From positions 1 through 64,000 of IMG/VR virus record IMGVR_UViG_3300017605_000906: a DNA stretch of 64,000 nt. One strand, 5' to 3'. The position numbers and the translations under genes are program-made. Under the pieces are notes generated by a model, which was not told the DNA's origin, ran no database searches, and saw only the letters and a list, made by a program, of their open reading frames with translations. This DNA comes from a virus. Position 1 is the first letter of the stretch. Every line of letters begins with the position of its first letter. This document shows, one piece after another, positions 32,617-41,348 of the stretch.

Positions 32617-32943
32617 TTAATTTACCTCAGGTTTTATTTTCAGTGCACTCAACCAAATCTGCTTCGACCGATTCGCCTGTTTCCTTTTCGCTGGTTCATA
32701 CGAGACAAAAAAGTCCCGCATTTTCACAGCTCGCGGATGCTTTACATAGCTGCGTCTGGTCTCAGCTGCGATTTGAGCCAGGTAAACATCCATCTTGGTT
32801 TGCCGAGCCTCCTCCCACTCCAGAAACTGAAGCCACTCCAAAAATTCCCCGTAGGTTATTTTGTGCTTCAACTCGCATACCGTAATCCGGAGATGAGAGG
32901 CGACTCGCAACCAACTTAACCGCTCACCTCCTAGGCTTTTTTT
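32617..32943 (-). CDS. Tail assembly chaperone T-part (made by -1 frameshift)
   Basis: The helical, E/W-rich sequence (GEFLEWLQFLEWEEAR) matches the T domain of lambda GT proteins. Its frame joins that of the upstream G-like gene by a -1 shift at seven A residues just before the G stop, giving a G-T fusion. A TTG at 32910 could start it independently but has no well-placed ribosome site. GT binds the tape measure during tail assembly. Confidence 0.75.
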   Translation of the reverse strand, partial: KKSLGGERLSWLRVASHLRITVCELKHKITYGEFLEWLQFLEWEEARQTKMDVYLAQIAAETRRSYVKHPRAVKMRDFFVSYEPAKRKQANRSKQIWLSALKIKPEVN

Positions 32944-33284
32944 GAGTCGGCCTCCGCTTCACCCAAGTTGAGTCGATTCGCCTTTTGTGCCAAGCCGTAC
33001 AGCTCCGTGACGACAGACGCCGGCCACTCTTGGATTACCTTCGCAGGCACCAAGGTGCCGTCCTTCTGTTTAAGGCATAGGGCCAGTAATTCGGTTTGCA
33101 AACCATCAAACCGTTTTACCCCAATCGCCTTACCGTCGGGACCCACTTGCATGCGGGCGTTCATCGAGTCGAGATACTTGTCCCGCGTCGCGGCAGTCAT
33201 CTCGTGCAACTCATACGGAGTTGACTCATTGTTTGTCGACTCCAACGTCAGTGATATGACATTGGGAGTTAGTTTCAGGTTCAT
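32931..33284 (-). CDS. Tail assembly chaperone G-like protein
   Basis: 117 residues, directly downstream of the major tail protein and upstream of the tape measure. The first half is beta-rich (LKLTPNVISLTLE), the second helical with an EWPASVVTELYGLAQKAN segment seen in such chaperones. It ends ADSKKA at a TAG right after the slippery site. Confidence 0.75.
   Translation of the reverse strand: MNLKLTPNVISLTLESTNNESTPYELHEMTAATRDKYLDSMNARMQVGPDGKAIGVKRFDGLQTELLALCLKQKDGTLVPAKVIQEWPASVVTELYGLAQKANRLNLGEAEADSKKA
32937..32943 (-). promoter_or_regulatory. Programmed -1 frameshift site (A AAA AAA)
   Basis: Coding strand TCA AAA AAA GCC TAG: a heptamer of seven A in the exact X-XXY-YYZ phase, two codons before the G stop. 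A -1 slip continues as AGC CTA GGA GGT into the T frame. Confidence 0.8.
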
Positions 33285-33323
33285 TGTTGCGCCTTTCTCT
33301 TTCGTGTTCTCTTTCGTGGTTTC

Positions 33324-33779
33324 TTACAGAGCACCCGAGCTCAGAACGGGAGCCGTGTAAACGGGAGCTACCTCCTCGCCATCGGCATCGACGTTACCCG
33401 GATTGATGGTGAGCGTCGCCGTGGGCTGTTCGCCTTCCACCATGGCCCCGATGGAGAATTCCTCCAACCAACCCCAGAACACCAGCGTGGAGTTGTCGGG
33501 GAATGTCACGGTGACCAACTGGTTGAGTCCGATTTGGCCTTGGACAATCGGGATGGCTTCCGTCGCGAACGCTACAGTGGCGCTGACCGGAGTCAGCGAC
33601 TTGAGTGCGCGCGGCGACATCGTGCGCCACGTAATGTTGCGCATCGTGGTCGTGTCGATAGGGCCACCTGCGGAGATACCGGGAGGCGTAATCTCCTTTT
33701 CATACAGCTTCACTGTAGGAATGTTGGCCAGTGTGATGATGGTTGAAAATCCATCGTCGAGTCTTACATTGCTTGGCAT
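33324..33779 (-). CDS. Major tail (tube) protein
   Basis: 151 residues: beta-rich, opening with MPSNVRLDDGFSTIITLANIPT and including TFPDNSTLVFWGWLEEFS and PTATLTINPGN, the pattern of siphophage tail tube proteins. It is located between the tail terminator and the tail chaperones, the standard position. It polymerises to form the tail tube. Confidence 0.8.
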   Translation of the reverse strand: MPSNVRLDDGFSTIITLANIPTVKLYEKEITPPGISAGGPIDTTTMRNITWRTMSPRALKSLTPVSATVAFATEAIPIVQGQIGLNQLVTVTFPDNSTLVFWGWLEEFSIGAMVEGEQPTATLTINPGNVDADGEEVAPVYTAPVLSSGAL

Positions 33780-33792
33780 AGGTCAGTTCCTT

Positions 33793-34479
33793 TCATGTTG
33801 TTTGTGCATACGTTGTGATTGCGTTGATGGTAAAATTATGGCGACGGCGCGGCCCGTTAGTTTCCAATCCCAATGGAACAATGGCCCCCGTGCGCGAAAT
33901 GTTCTGCACGAGAAAGACCAGTCCCGATTCGGTTTCTACCTCAACGTTGTTCTGCGCGTCGAGCGCAAGCGCAATCTCATTCGCTTTCGCCCACACGACA
34001 GGATAGTCAATTCCACGCACGCGTATCTGAATTCCCGGATGCTCAATCTTCTCACCCGTGGACATAATGCGTCCGTCTGACGTCCCTGCCGTATCATACA
34101 CGCAAATTGCCTGGTCGGGCAGCTCTTCAGGCATAAACGAAATGAACGCAGGCCATTCATAGGTATCGTATGCAGCTGAAAACGAGCCTAGACCTACGCC
34201 TTGAGGGCCATGCGACCACGTGCCACTTGGAAACTGTGCTTCTGAAATGAAGTAATAATTTGAGGCCGGTGCAAGCAACTCGAACACTCTCCAGACTCCA
34301 GCCTCTAAAATGATTCCGTAATCAGGTGAGACGGGTTGCTCCCAATAGGTGGGACTCAACTTGATGTAAGGTCCATGCGCCCCCGTGCTCGGGTTGGTGG
34401 CAAACAGTGACGTGGACGATACGCCACACAACCCAAGGTCTGCAAGCAACTGGTGTATGATTTGCGCGGGGCTGCTCAT
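33793..34479 (-). CDS. Tail terminator / minor capsid-type protein with insertion
   Basis: 228 residues from the ATG at 34479 (ATGA overlap). The last ~110 residues match tail terminators: VYDTAG-x-SDGRIM-x-TGEKIEHPGIQIRVRG and SRTGAIVPLG. About 70 extra residues (KLSPTYWEQPVSPD ... GLGSFSAAYDTY) separate the N-terminal helix from the WPAF strand, which normally follow closely. The insertion's role is unknown. Confidence 0.7.
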   Translation of the reverse strand: MSSPAQIIHQLLADLGLCGVSSTSLFATNPSTGAHGPYIKLSPTYWEQPVSPDYGIILEAGVWRVFELLAPASNYYFISEAQFPSGTWSHGPQGVGLGSFSAAYDTYEWPAFISFMPEELPDQAICVYDTAGTSDGRIMSTGEKIEHPGIQIRVRGIDYPVVWAKANEIALALDAQNNVEVETESGLVFLVQNISRTGAIVPLGLETNGPRRRHNFTINAITTYAQTT

Positions 34480-34883
34480 AGCTTTGCCATTTCTCGAATC
34501 TCCCTCAACAGTTGCGGAGCCATTCGTCGAATCGGCTCCTCCAGAAATTTGGCTTGTGCTTTCCCTTGCGGGTCCCAATGGGAGCCGCGCCCGCTCGCTC
34601 GCGGGACTCCTTTTAGCTTCATACCTACCGCCTCATGCACGAACAGCGCATAGAATGCTGTGTAGCCTACCTGGACTTCCGTTTTGTATCCCGAACCTGT
34701 CGCACGAGTGAATGCAGAATTCTTCAAGTTGCCCAAATCCACGGGGACCAGCCCCTGACTCTCACGTTGGATACGGAGCCCCGCTATCTTGAGCGCACGC
34801 TCGACGTTCGCCCCGATACGCGCATCAGCTTTCTTCAGGTTGTTAAGCACCTGTTGCGTTCCTTTGATGCTGCTGCGAATCAT
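34476..34883 (-). CDS. HK97 gp10-like neck/tail-completion protein
   Basis: 135 residues with the family's pattern: an N-terminal helix, RIQRESQGLVPVDLGNLKNSAFT, VQVGYTAFYALFVHEA and a C-terminal helix. It joins head and tail. Its place between the stopper-like and terminator genes agrees with this. Confidence 0.85.
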   Translation of the reverse strand: MIRSSIKGTQQVLNNLKKADARIGANVERALKIAGLRIQRESQGLVPVDLGNLKNSAFTRATGSGYKTEVQVGYTAFYALFVHEAVGMKLKGVPRASGRGSHWDPQGKAQAKFLEEPIRRMAPQLLREIREMAKL

Positions 34884-35224
34884 AAAAATGCGGTCAGCAA
34901 TGTCTCCGTCGCCTTGAGATTAGGGTTCTGGTCAAACCTCCGAATCTCAAAAGCATCATCCAACGTCAATGGGTCACTGGGCTCGTCAGACTCTATGTCT
35001 CCCTGGCGCAATCTATCGCCGACGCGCATGACACGGTCCACATAGACTGCTGCACGTGACTGCTGCGTCTCTCCCTGCGCGTCGAGGAACGCCTGGATGG
35101 TATCGTCCCATCTGCAATCCACTTCCACCGGCTCTGCAAATCCATATTGGCCGAATGTATTGGGCGATTCGTTGCGTGCCCACCAAACGGCTTTCTGCTT
35201 GCGCATTTTGCGAATGATACTCAT
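34880..35224 (-). CDS. Head-tail joining (stopper-like) protein, 114 aa
   Basis: The pattern KQKAVWWARNESPNTFGQYGF, VDCRWDD and RVGDRLRQGDI is that of small neck proteins of siphophages that close the connector. It overlaps both neighbours by ATGA. Confidence 0.7.
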   Translation of the reverse strand: MSIIRKMRKQKAVWWARNESPNTFGQYGFAEPVEVDCRWDDTIQAFLDAQGETQQSRAAVYVDRVMRVGDRLRQGDIESDEPSDPLTLDDAFEIRRFDQNPNLKATETLLTAFL

Positions 35225-35949
35225 ATCATCACAGCGGGTAACATTGCGGCTACTTCATGGGTCATCGGTATGCCTTGAACGCGAACGGTAGGTTGATTCT
35301 CCAGTAGCATTGAGAACAACTGCGCATATTCCATCTTTTCAAAGCAGTCCAAGCGAGACGTTCCATCCGTTACATTAATGACCTTGACGCCTTCAGGGAG
35401 CGACGACTTGACGCATTGGAAGCCGCGTAAGAATCGCTTGAACGTGAACTCCTGTGTGGTCTTGGGATTGTGGTCGTGCCAATGCGATTTGCTATGCTGA
35501 TTGCACAGGTCATATCCTAGCAAGTAAATCGAGACGGCGCCCAGGGAGATGGCCAAGTTGATTGCCAGGGCGCCGGTGGAATAGTTCCACCCTAAAGTAG
35601 TCCCCGAGTGAATCCCATCCCGCTGGCGTGCGGTCTTTAATAGATACGGAACATTCATGGGTATCAATGACGGCGCATTCGAGACCACACGACCGGTGAA
35701 TGTTTCCAATTTGAATTTGTTATGTTGCCACCAATTGGCATCTCCGAACACGCAATACTTTACAATGTCTCCGCCCAGACTGAATGCATCATTCGCGCCG
35801 ATGACGTGCTCGGGTTTGAGCAGCGAGAAATCAAAGCCCCGTAATGAGGGACCACCGCCAATCAAGAATGCACGACCGCCGCCCCACTCTTTGGCAGGGA
35901 ACCAGAGCTGGGCGTAGGAGCGCTGTTGTTGTTGGCGAATGGTCCTCAT
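35221..35949 (-). CDS. DUF115-like glycosyltransferase-related protein
   Basis: 242 residues from the ATG at 35949 (GAGG site 6 nt upstream). The opening FLIGGGPSLRGFDFSLL, then VIGANDAF and a C-VFGDANWW segment, follows DUF115/MptE-like proteins related to motility-accessory and sialyltransferase-like enzymes. An enzyme inserted among neck genes is unusual; it may act with the sugar-modifying island at 40.5-47.4 kb. Confidence 0.6.
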   Translation of the reverse strand: MRTIRQQQQRSYAQLWFPAKEWGGGRAFLIGGGPSLRGFDFSLLKPEHVIGANDAFSLGGDIVKYCVFGDANWWQHNKFKLETFTGRVVSNAPSLIPMNVPYLLKTARQRDGIHSGTTLGWNYSTGALAINLAISLGAVSIYLLGYDLCNQHSKSHWHDHNPKTTQEFTFKRFLRGFQCVKSSLPEGVKVINVTDGTSRLDCFEKMEYAQLFSMLLENQPTVRVQGIPMTHEVAAMLPAVMI

Positions 35950-35971
35950 TTGGTTCCTCACGGGGGCACTA

Positions 35972-36370
35972 TTAATCAGGTTGAGTTTCCACTTGGCTAT
36001 TCTCCAGCGGCGTGCCTAGCCATGTGATTTGGGCATTGATTCTCCCAAGTGAAAGCTTGGTCAGCAGGCCACTCGTATCGAGCACCTGTGCCATTTGTCC
36101 ATAGTGTGATGTATTGAGTTTCAATGCCACTGCAGATTGATAACTCGCACCGACGGGACCCGCACGTTCCGATGTGACACGCGGGTCCCGCATGCAATAG
36201 AAATGCGCTGACAGCCATCGCTCGATTAGTTCCAGTGTCTCATCGCTATGACCCGAGTCAGTGGCGATGGCGGTGACAAGTGAACTTGCAGCCTCGATGA
36301 ATGGCGCCAACGGTATCGTGGCGTCCACCTCGATGATAGCTTCAACAGCCGCAGAGGTGGTGCGTGCCAT
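35972..36370 (-). CDS. Head-tail connector (gp6-like adaptor), 132 aa
   Basis: The helical pattern VEAIIEVDATIPLAPFIEAA, LELIERWLSAHF and YGQMAQVLDTSG is that of HK97 gp6-type adaptor proteins that sit under the portal. Position between capsid and stopper genes fits. Confidence 0.8.
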   Translation of the reverse strand: MARTTSAAVEAIIEVDATIPLAPFIEAASSLVTAIATDSGHSDETLELIERWLSAHFYCMRDPRVTSERAGPVGASYQSAVALKLNTSHYGQMAQVLDTSGLLTKLSLGRINAQITWLGTPLENSQVETQPD

Positions 36371-36373
36371 AAT

Positions 36374-36754
36374 TTATTCCTTCCAATCGTCGCCCTTGAC
36401 TTTGGACGATGACTTTTTTGGGGTTGATTTGGCGTGAGCAGTTTTCTTCGCGGGCGCGGGGACGCTCGCGGGCGCTGGAGGACTCGCTACGGAAACGCTC
36501 GGCGCCGTCTCCAGGTTCGCTCCAGACGAGGTTTCGTCCTCGGATGGACTGGAAGTAACGGAACCAGGCGCCCGATTAGGCGCAACGGGAGGTTCATCGA
36601 CGTATGCGACTCTGCGCACCTCGCCCAAGTCTTCAAATTTCTCGGGGAACATTTTATCCAAAGGCTGTTCAGAGTTGACAGTCTGTCCCTTGGTGTATTT
36701 CTTTTTGGTCCGGCCGTCAACGTGTTGACCGGCCTTTATTTTGTATGCGTTCAT
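36374..36754 (-). CDS. Small head-module protein with disordered tail, 126 aa
   Basis: The first ~50 residues (AGQHVDGRTKKKYTKGQTV ... FPEKFEDLG) form a short beta domain seen in many phages after the capsid gene; the rest is Pro/Ala/Ser/Lys-rich and disordered, ending KVKGDDWKE. Role unknown, possibly head completion. Confidence 0.6.
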   Translation of the reverse strand: MNAYKIKAGQHVDGRTKKKYTKGQTVNSEQPLDKMFPEKFEDLGEVRRVAYVDEPPVAPNRAPGSVTSSPSEDETSSGANLETAPSVSVASPPAPASVPAPAKKTAHAKSTPKKSSSKVKGDDWKE

Positions 36755-36775
36755 TTTGCCTTTCTTTTGTTAACG

Positions 36776-36810
36776 GGTCGGGAGGAGATTCGCTTTTCCT
36801 CCTCCCGACC
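36776..36810 (-). terminator. Strong hairpin behind the major capsid gene
   Basis: GGTCGGGAGGAG / CTCCTCCCGACC, a perfect 12-bp stem with an 11-nt loop. On the minus strand CGTTAAC follows, without a long T-run, so it could be a terminator or a 3' mRNA-protecting stem for the abundant capsid mRNA. Confidence 0.65.
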
Positions 36811-36843
36811 ACGAATCTGGATGTTGCTCTTTTTGCTTGCAGC

Positions 36844-37899
36844 TTACAGAGCAGAGCCGTGCACGATACCGGTGTTGCCGTAATGGTCTGCGCGCAGTTG
36901 CGGGACCAAGATGGCCATCACTTTGAAGTGCAACCGCATCCCGCCCATGGTTTCCCACTGAACGGTGGTGATGTCCATGCCGATGACTTCACGGATAACA
37001 TCGCTGGTCATCTGGACGAGCACCAGCTGGTAGCCCGTGAGATGGTCAGCCGTGCGCACGCCCTGGATGCCACTGATAGCTTCCAAACGCTGACGCAAGG
37101 TGTTGTCACCCTTCTGGCTGCTGTAGTCGTCATCGAGGAACTGGTCCCACGACGGACTGTTGTAGACCACCCACGGACCGTAGTGGTGTGCGTCCTCGCT
37201 CTGCTGGCGCATGGCGAGCACGTCTTGCACGGTCTGCGCAGGCGTCCAATCACTCTCCAGCGGGGAGATGAGCGTGCGCGTCAAGCGTGACGGGAAGTTG
37301 GTCAGGCCGTAAATCGTCCCACCACCGTAGGCGTAGGTCGAAGAAACACCCAACAACAACCGTTCTGCTTCCTCCGACACGCGCCGCGCAGCCAACTGGC
37401 CCATGGTCGTGTCGATGGAGGCACCGATGTTGCGCGACGCCGCCAACTGACGCGCATTGAAATAAAAGTCCTTGTGAATGACCGGGAGCGGTAAATTGGT
37501 CAAGTCATACTCGGGACGGTCACCTTCGCTCTGTCGCGCCGGGTCCATGCTGATGGTCGCCGACGTGATGTCGCTCACAGTTTCCGTTTCGAGCACAGTC
37601 TTGCCCATTCCGTTCGGGATGTTAAACGTCAATCCCGCCGCCCGAATGTCCGCCACCACGCGCAGACGTTCCTTCGCCGCCATGACGATGGCTTCATCGA
37701 GAATCTTCCACTCCTCGTGCCGCAACGTAGCGTTGGCGACGGGAAGGGGAACCGACTTCAGTTTGCCACCTTCGTTCTTGGCGATGTAATGCCGCCCATC
37801 CTTGCCCACCCAGGGACGCAGTGCCGCAACGTCGAATCCATTTGCCAGAAGGGTCGTTGCGACTGCCCCCTGAGCTTGGCCATTAAGAATTAAGTCCAT
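36844..37899 (-). CDS. Major capsid protein (HK97 fold)
   Basis: 351 residues. Recognisable blocks include RRVSEEAERLLLGV, YGGGTIYGLTN and KGDNTLRQRLE, with LPVIHKDFYFNARQLAASRN and DTTMGQLAARR before them, as in a widespread HK97-type capsid family without a large N-terminal delta domain. It follows protease/scaffold and decoration genes in order. A strong hairpin lies just behind it. Confidence 0.85.
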   Translation of the reverse strand: MDLILNGQAQGAVATTLLANGFDVAALRPWVGKDGRHYIAKNEGGKLKSVPLPVANATLRHEEWKILDEAIVMAAKERLRVVADIRAAGLTFNIPNGMGKTVLETETVSDITSATISMDPARQSEGDRPEYDLTNLPLPVIHKDFYFNARQLAASRNIGASIDTTMGQLAARRVSEEAERLLLGVSSTYAYGGGTIYGLTNFPSRLTRTLISPLESDWTPAQTVQDVLAMRQQSEDAHHYGPWVVYNSPSWDQFLDDDYSSQKGDNTLRQRLEAISGIQGVRTADHLTGYQLVLVQMTSDVIREVIGMDITTVQWETMGGMRLHFKVMAILVPQLRADHYGNTGIVHGSAL

Positions 37900-37946
37900 A
37901 TTGTTTTTTGTTTGTCTGTGTTTTTGATTTCGCGGTTTTGGACTTA

Positions 37947-38390
37947 TTACAGAATGCGCACTTTGATGCGCTCGTCCACATCGTTAGAATCGGAAGCATC
38001 CACCGCCTCCAAAGGCTTCGCGATGCGAATGTCAGTGGAACTGGCCACCTTCAAAGCACCGTCGCCGTTGCTGGTGAGAAAGTCATCCAGCGTGACGGTT
38101 TCACCGCCGCTCAACCAGGCATACACGATGTCGCCGGGTTTGCAGATGGTGAAGGACACCAGGTCATCGGTGGCGTAATTGTCATCGATACCATTTCCCT
38201 GGAGGGCGTCCTCCAAGGCGAAGGCTTTTTCAGCCCAGCCACCAGCGGTCGGATGCTTGAGCATCTTGCCCGTGCTCGCCTGGTCAATCAAGTCGCCCGG
38301 GCGAATCGCACCACCAGCTCGTGCTTCCTCGTGCACGCCGTAATCACCACGCAGGTGAATACGCTTCGGAGTTTCAGAATTGTGTGCCAT
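37947..38390 (-). CDS. Head decoration/stabilisation protein candidate, 147 aa
   Basis: The pattern IHLRGDYGVHEEARAGGAI-x-PGDLI, AEKAFALEDALQGNGI, AWLSGGETVTLDDFL and SNGDGAL recurs in phage proteins next to capsid genes. Beta-rich; a capsid-associated role is inferred from position and family. Confidence 0.65.
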   Translation of the reverse strand: MAHNSETPKRIHLRGDYGVHEEARAGGAIRPGDLIDQASTGKMLKHPTAGGWAEKAFALEDALQGNGIDDNYATDDLVSFTICKPGDIVYAWLSGGETVTLDDFLTSNGDGALKVASSTDIRIAKPLEAVDASDSNDVDERIKVRIL

Positions 38391-38434
38391 AATCTTTTGT
38401 CTGTTTCAGTCAGTTATCGGTTGCGTGCCTTGAC

Positions 38435-39979
38435 TTAGTTAGTCTTGGCGCGGGTGAAATTCATCACCGGGACTTCGAGCGGCGTTTCCTCAGTGGCGGT
38501 GTTCTCCGCCGGAGCCATACCCGCGTAGTTCGGGGCCAGTCGATTCCGCTCGGGAGTCTCGGGCGATGCCAAACGTGCGATGTTCTTCAACTCACCCAAC
38601 GGACGATTGTTCAAATCCTCCTTGGTGAATGGGTTGTTCTTGTTCGCCATGATGGCGTCGACAAGCCGCGCCTTCTCGTCGTTGTAGACCGAGAGACTGT
38701 TGTTCAGGACCTCTTGCATCTCCCGGGGAGCTGCGGCGATGTAGTCTTGAATCAAGACCACCTTGGGAGTGGCCTTGCCTTCACCCTCGCCGTTCTGGTT
38801 TTCCACCTTGGACGCCTCCGCATTCTTGGCAGCCTTTTTCTTGGCGGCGGCTTCCTTGTCGGCTTCCTCATCCTCTTTCTTTTTCGGAGGGAAGGTTGCA
38901 TTGTGAATCAGCTGAAGCTGACTCTCGCTCATCGCCATCAACACCGTGCGGTCCGTTTCAGCCCAACCCGCATTGGCCGTGATGATGGCACTCACCGTTT
39001 TTTCTTTGTTCATGTTTTCTTTTTGGTTGGTAGACAGCCTTTGATTGCCCACATAGGCACCATCAGCTGTCTGATATTCGGTCACTCTCTGCACCTCAAC
39101 GGGCGTCTCGTCGCTGAGTTTTACAACCTCCCCGTCCATCATGTAACTCAAACGCCAAAGTTTCCCATCGTAATCGTAAATGAAAAAGCCGTCATACACG
39201 TCACAGACGTAGGCATATTTGTAAGGCACTGAATTGCTGGGATACTTATCGAGCAACGCCGAGTGCAACGCCGAGGTGATGTTGGAGAAGGACATCTTGT
39301 TCTCCACGAGATGATTTCCCATCAACTCGTTGCCACGTTTCACCATCACAGGGTCCTTCGCCTTCTCGCCCTTCTTGACCATCGCGAGACCCTGGGCGAC
39401 TATCGCTTCACGATTCTGCTGGTTGCGCAGAAATCCAGCGCCGTCAGAAATCGAGCACGCTCCAATCTGGTCAGGGAGCAACGCCAAGTGGTCGGGACGA
39501 TAGTTGCGCGCAATGCCCGTATATTCCTCCTCCTTCCAAACACCCGACTCGTCATCCACGTCGATGAAGACGCCCGTGGATAGCTCCATGACCTCCTTGT
39601 TCTCCACCGCTTCCATGATGCGCTCGTCCACTTTGTTGGCGAGTGTCTTTTCAATCCACGCTTCCGACTTCAGCTTGCCCGACTCATAGCGAGTGTTCAA
39701 CATCACACCCACCTTGCGCGAATTCAAAATGTGCGGGTCGCAGGCGGAGACCGATTCGCCGTTCATCGATGGATGATAGACCACAATGGGTTTGTGATTC
39801 CAGACAGCGGGAGTCTTGCTCAACTCATTCTTGGGGTAGTAGATGGGCCCCATCGAGCCGCTGTGAACGCCTTCAGTCAAGATGACCATCGGCACCACGA
39901 TGTGTTCGCGTCCTTCCAAGGTATCGAAGCGACAACCTTTGGGAAGGAGATTGCAAATCAATCTTGCGTATTTTGACAT
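38435..39979 (-). CDS. Capsid maturation protease with fused scaffold-like domain
   Basis: 514 residues from the ATG at 39979. Residues ~1-180 match the DUF2213-type prohead protease pattern (VPMVILTEGVHSGSMGPIYY, NHKPIVVYHP, GVMLNTRYESGKLKSEAW). A lysine/glutamate-rich coil (PPKKKEDEEADKEAAAKKK) and a C-terminal helical part follow, as expected for a covalently fused scaffold. A nested start MNKEKTVSAI at about 39013 could yield scaffold alone, though its ribosome site is weak. Confidence 0.7.
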   Translation of the reverse strand: MSKYARLICNLLPKGCRFDTLEGREHIVVPMVILTEGVHSGSMGPIYYPKNELSKTPAVWNHKPIVVYHPSMNGESVSACDPHILNSRKVGVMLNTRYESGKLKSEAWIEKTLANKVDERIMEAVENKEVMELSTGVFIDVDDESGVWKEEEYTGIARNYRPDHLALLPDQIGACSISDGAGFLRNQQNREAIVAQGLAMVKKGEKAKDPVMVKRGNELMGNHLVENKMSFSNITSALHSALLDKYPSNSVPYKYAYVCDVYDGFFIYDYDGKLWRLSYMMDGEVVKLSDETPVEVQRVTEYQTADGAYVGNQRLSTNQKENMNKEKTVSAIITANAGWAETDRTVLMAMSESQLQLIHNATFPPKKKEDEEADKEAAAKKKAAKNAEASKVENQNGEGEGKATPKVVLIQDYIAAAPREMQEVLNNSLSVYNDEKARLVDAIMANKNNPFTKEDLNNRPLGELKNIARLASPETPERNRLAPNYAGMAPAENTATEETPLEVPVMNFTRAKTN

Positions 39980-40087
39980 AGGCTTTTGGTTTCTGGTTTC
40001 ATTTCTCGCACCTTTTGGAACACACGGCTGTAACAATCGTGTTCATTAATACGGAACAGACTGAGGTGTAAAGCAGAAATTTGCTGT

Positions 40088-40525
40088 TCAGCTTCCGCGC
40101 AGCAGCTGCTGCATGTGCTTCTCCAACTCCTGAGCAGGGTCTTTGGGCACAAACGGATGCAGAATGATAAGACGGGTCATCAAATTGATAGTCGTCTGCT
40201 CGACATCATTGGGCACTATCAGTGCTTTCAATTCGCTCGACGTGACAGGGTTTCCAATTTCTCCACACATGATTTTGAGCGACTCTCCCAGCAGCTGGTA
40301 TTGATGGCACATTACGTTCATCTGCACAATCAAGTCCCCATATCCAGATTCGGTCAAGCGTTGCTGCGCTGCGTTAGTCTCCAGAACTTTCCAACGCCGA
40401 CTCACCTCAGCGACAGTGAGCCCTAGCTTCTGCGCAATCCACTCGTCGGGCATGTTGAGCAGTTTGTAGCGAGCCAATACGGAGTCGTCAGTGAGCGGTG
40501 GTGAGTTTTTTTGGTTTGGATTCAT
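40088..40525 (-). CDS. HTH protein, 145 aa
   Basis: MPDEWIAQKLGLTVAEVSRRW is a clear helix-turn-helix; the rest is helical. The start at 40525 overlaps the glycosyltransferase gene's end. It might be a regulator or a terminase-like DNA-binding protein, but it is far from the terminase gene. Confidence 0.5.
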   Translation of the reverse strand: MNPNQKNSPPLTDDSVLARYKLLNMPDEWIAQKLGLTVAEVSRRWKVLETNAAQQRLTESGYGDLIVQMNVMCHQYQLLGESLKIMCGEIGNPVTSSELKALIVPNDVEQTTINLMTRLIILHPFVPKDPAQELEKHMQQLLRGS

Positions 40526-41348
40526 AGTTCGTGATTCGTTCCAGCAACACCTTGCGATTCTGCCCCATCTTAATCGCGCTGCGATAGCGATGGTCAGTGC
40601 TCGGTGCATGCCAACGATGGAGCAAGCACAGTTTATGAGCGTTCCAAAGTTCCCGCGCCTTGCGCCGACTTATTTCATCCCGACAGCGATGCGTCACATT
40701 TTGGATGGTGATAGGTCCCGGTAGTGGCTCGCGATTCTGGAAGTGCCGTTCCAACATGTAGATTTGGTGATAGTCTTCCCAGCCATAGCCACGGAAGCGT
40801 TCATCACATCCTCCCAAATCCAAATAGTCTGATTGGCGGCAGACAAAATTAGTCGCAGCCGGCATCACCGTGCGTGAAACAGAACACGTGCCCCAGTTGT
40901 TGGTCAAAAATGCATACTCGCCTTCAAGCACCGGCATGTGGTTAGCTCCCAACCGATTCAGGGTCACAGCTTGCGTGGTATACATCATGCCTACATTGAA
41001 CCACTCACGAGGCGTTGCTGAAACCAGCAAGAGCTCAGCAAGCTTGGGGAAAAAGTCCACGCTGGGGATTGTGTCCACGTCGAGTTTCATAATCCACTCG
41101 GTGTCTGCCTCCAACGCCCCGAGATTATGATAATGGCCTATGCTCTTATCTCCCGGGGCGTGGTCCACCATCTCGATGAACTTGAAATTCTCGAAGTGGT
41201 TCAAGTAGTCTCTCGCTCCCGCGGGCGCGGGCTCGCCTACGAAATAAACGATATGGCGCAACCAAGGGCGCGTGGCTCCGGCCATCGCCGCCAGCCACAC
41301 GCGCAACGTCTCGGGACGTTTCCAATAGGGAGTGATGGTGGTTATCAT
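40488..41348 (-). CDS. GT-A fold glycosyltransferase (family 2/galactosyltransferase-like)
   Basis: 286 residues. Opens MITTITPYWKRPE, has a metal-binding KLDVDT, and the acceptor-site pattern LGGCDERFRGYGWEDYH typical of GT-A galactosyltransferase domains. It would add a sugar from a nucleotide-sugar donor. Start overlaps the previous stop by ATGA. It is the last enzyme of the sugar-modification island. Confidence 0.8.
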   Translation of the reverse strand: MITTITPYWKRPETLRVWLAAMAGATRPWLRHIVYFVGEPAPAGARDYLNHFENFKFIEMVDHAPGDKSIGHYHNLGALEADTEWIMKLDVDTIPSVDFFPKLAELLLVSATPREWFNVGMMYTTQAVTLNRLGANHMPVLEGEYAFLTNNWGTCSVSRTVMPAATNFVCRQSDYLDLGGCDERFRGYGWEDYHQIYMLERHFQNREPLPGPITIQNVTHRCRDEISRRKARELWNAHKLCLLHRWHAPSTDHRYRSAIKMGQNRKVLLERITNYESKPKKLTTAH

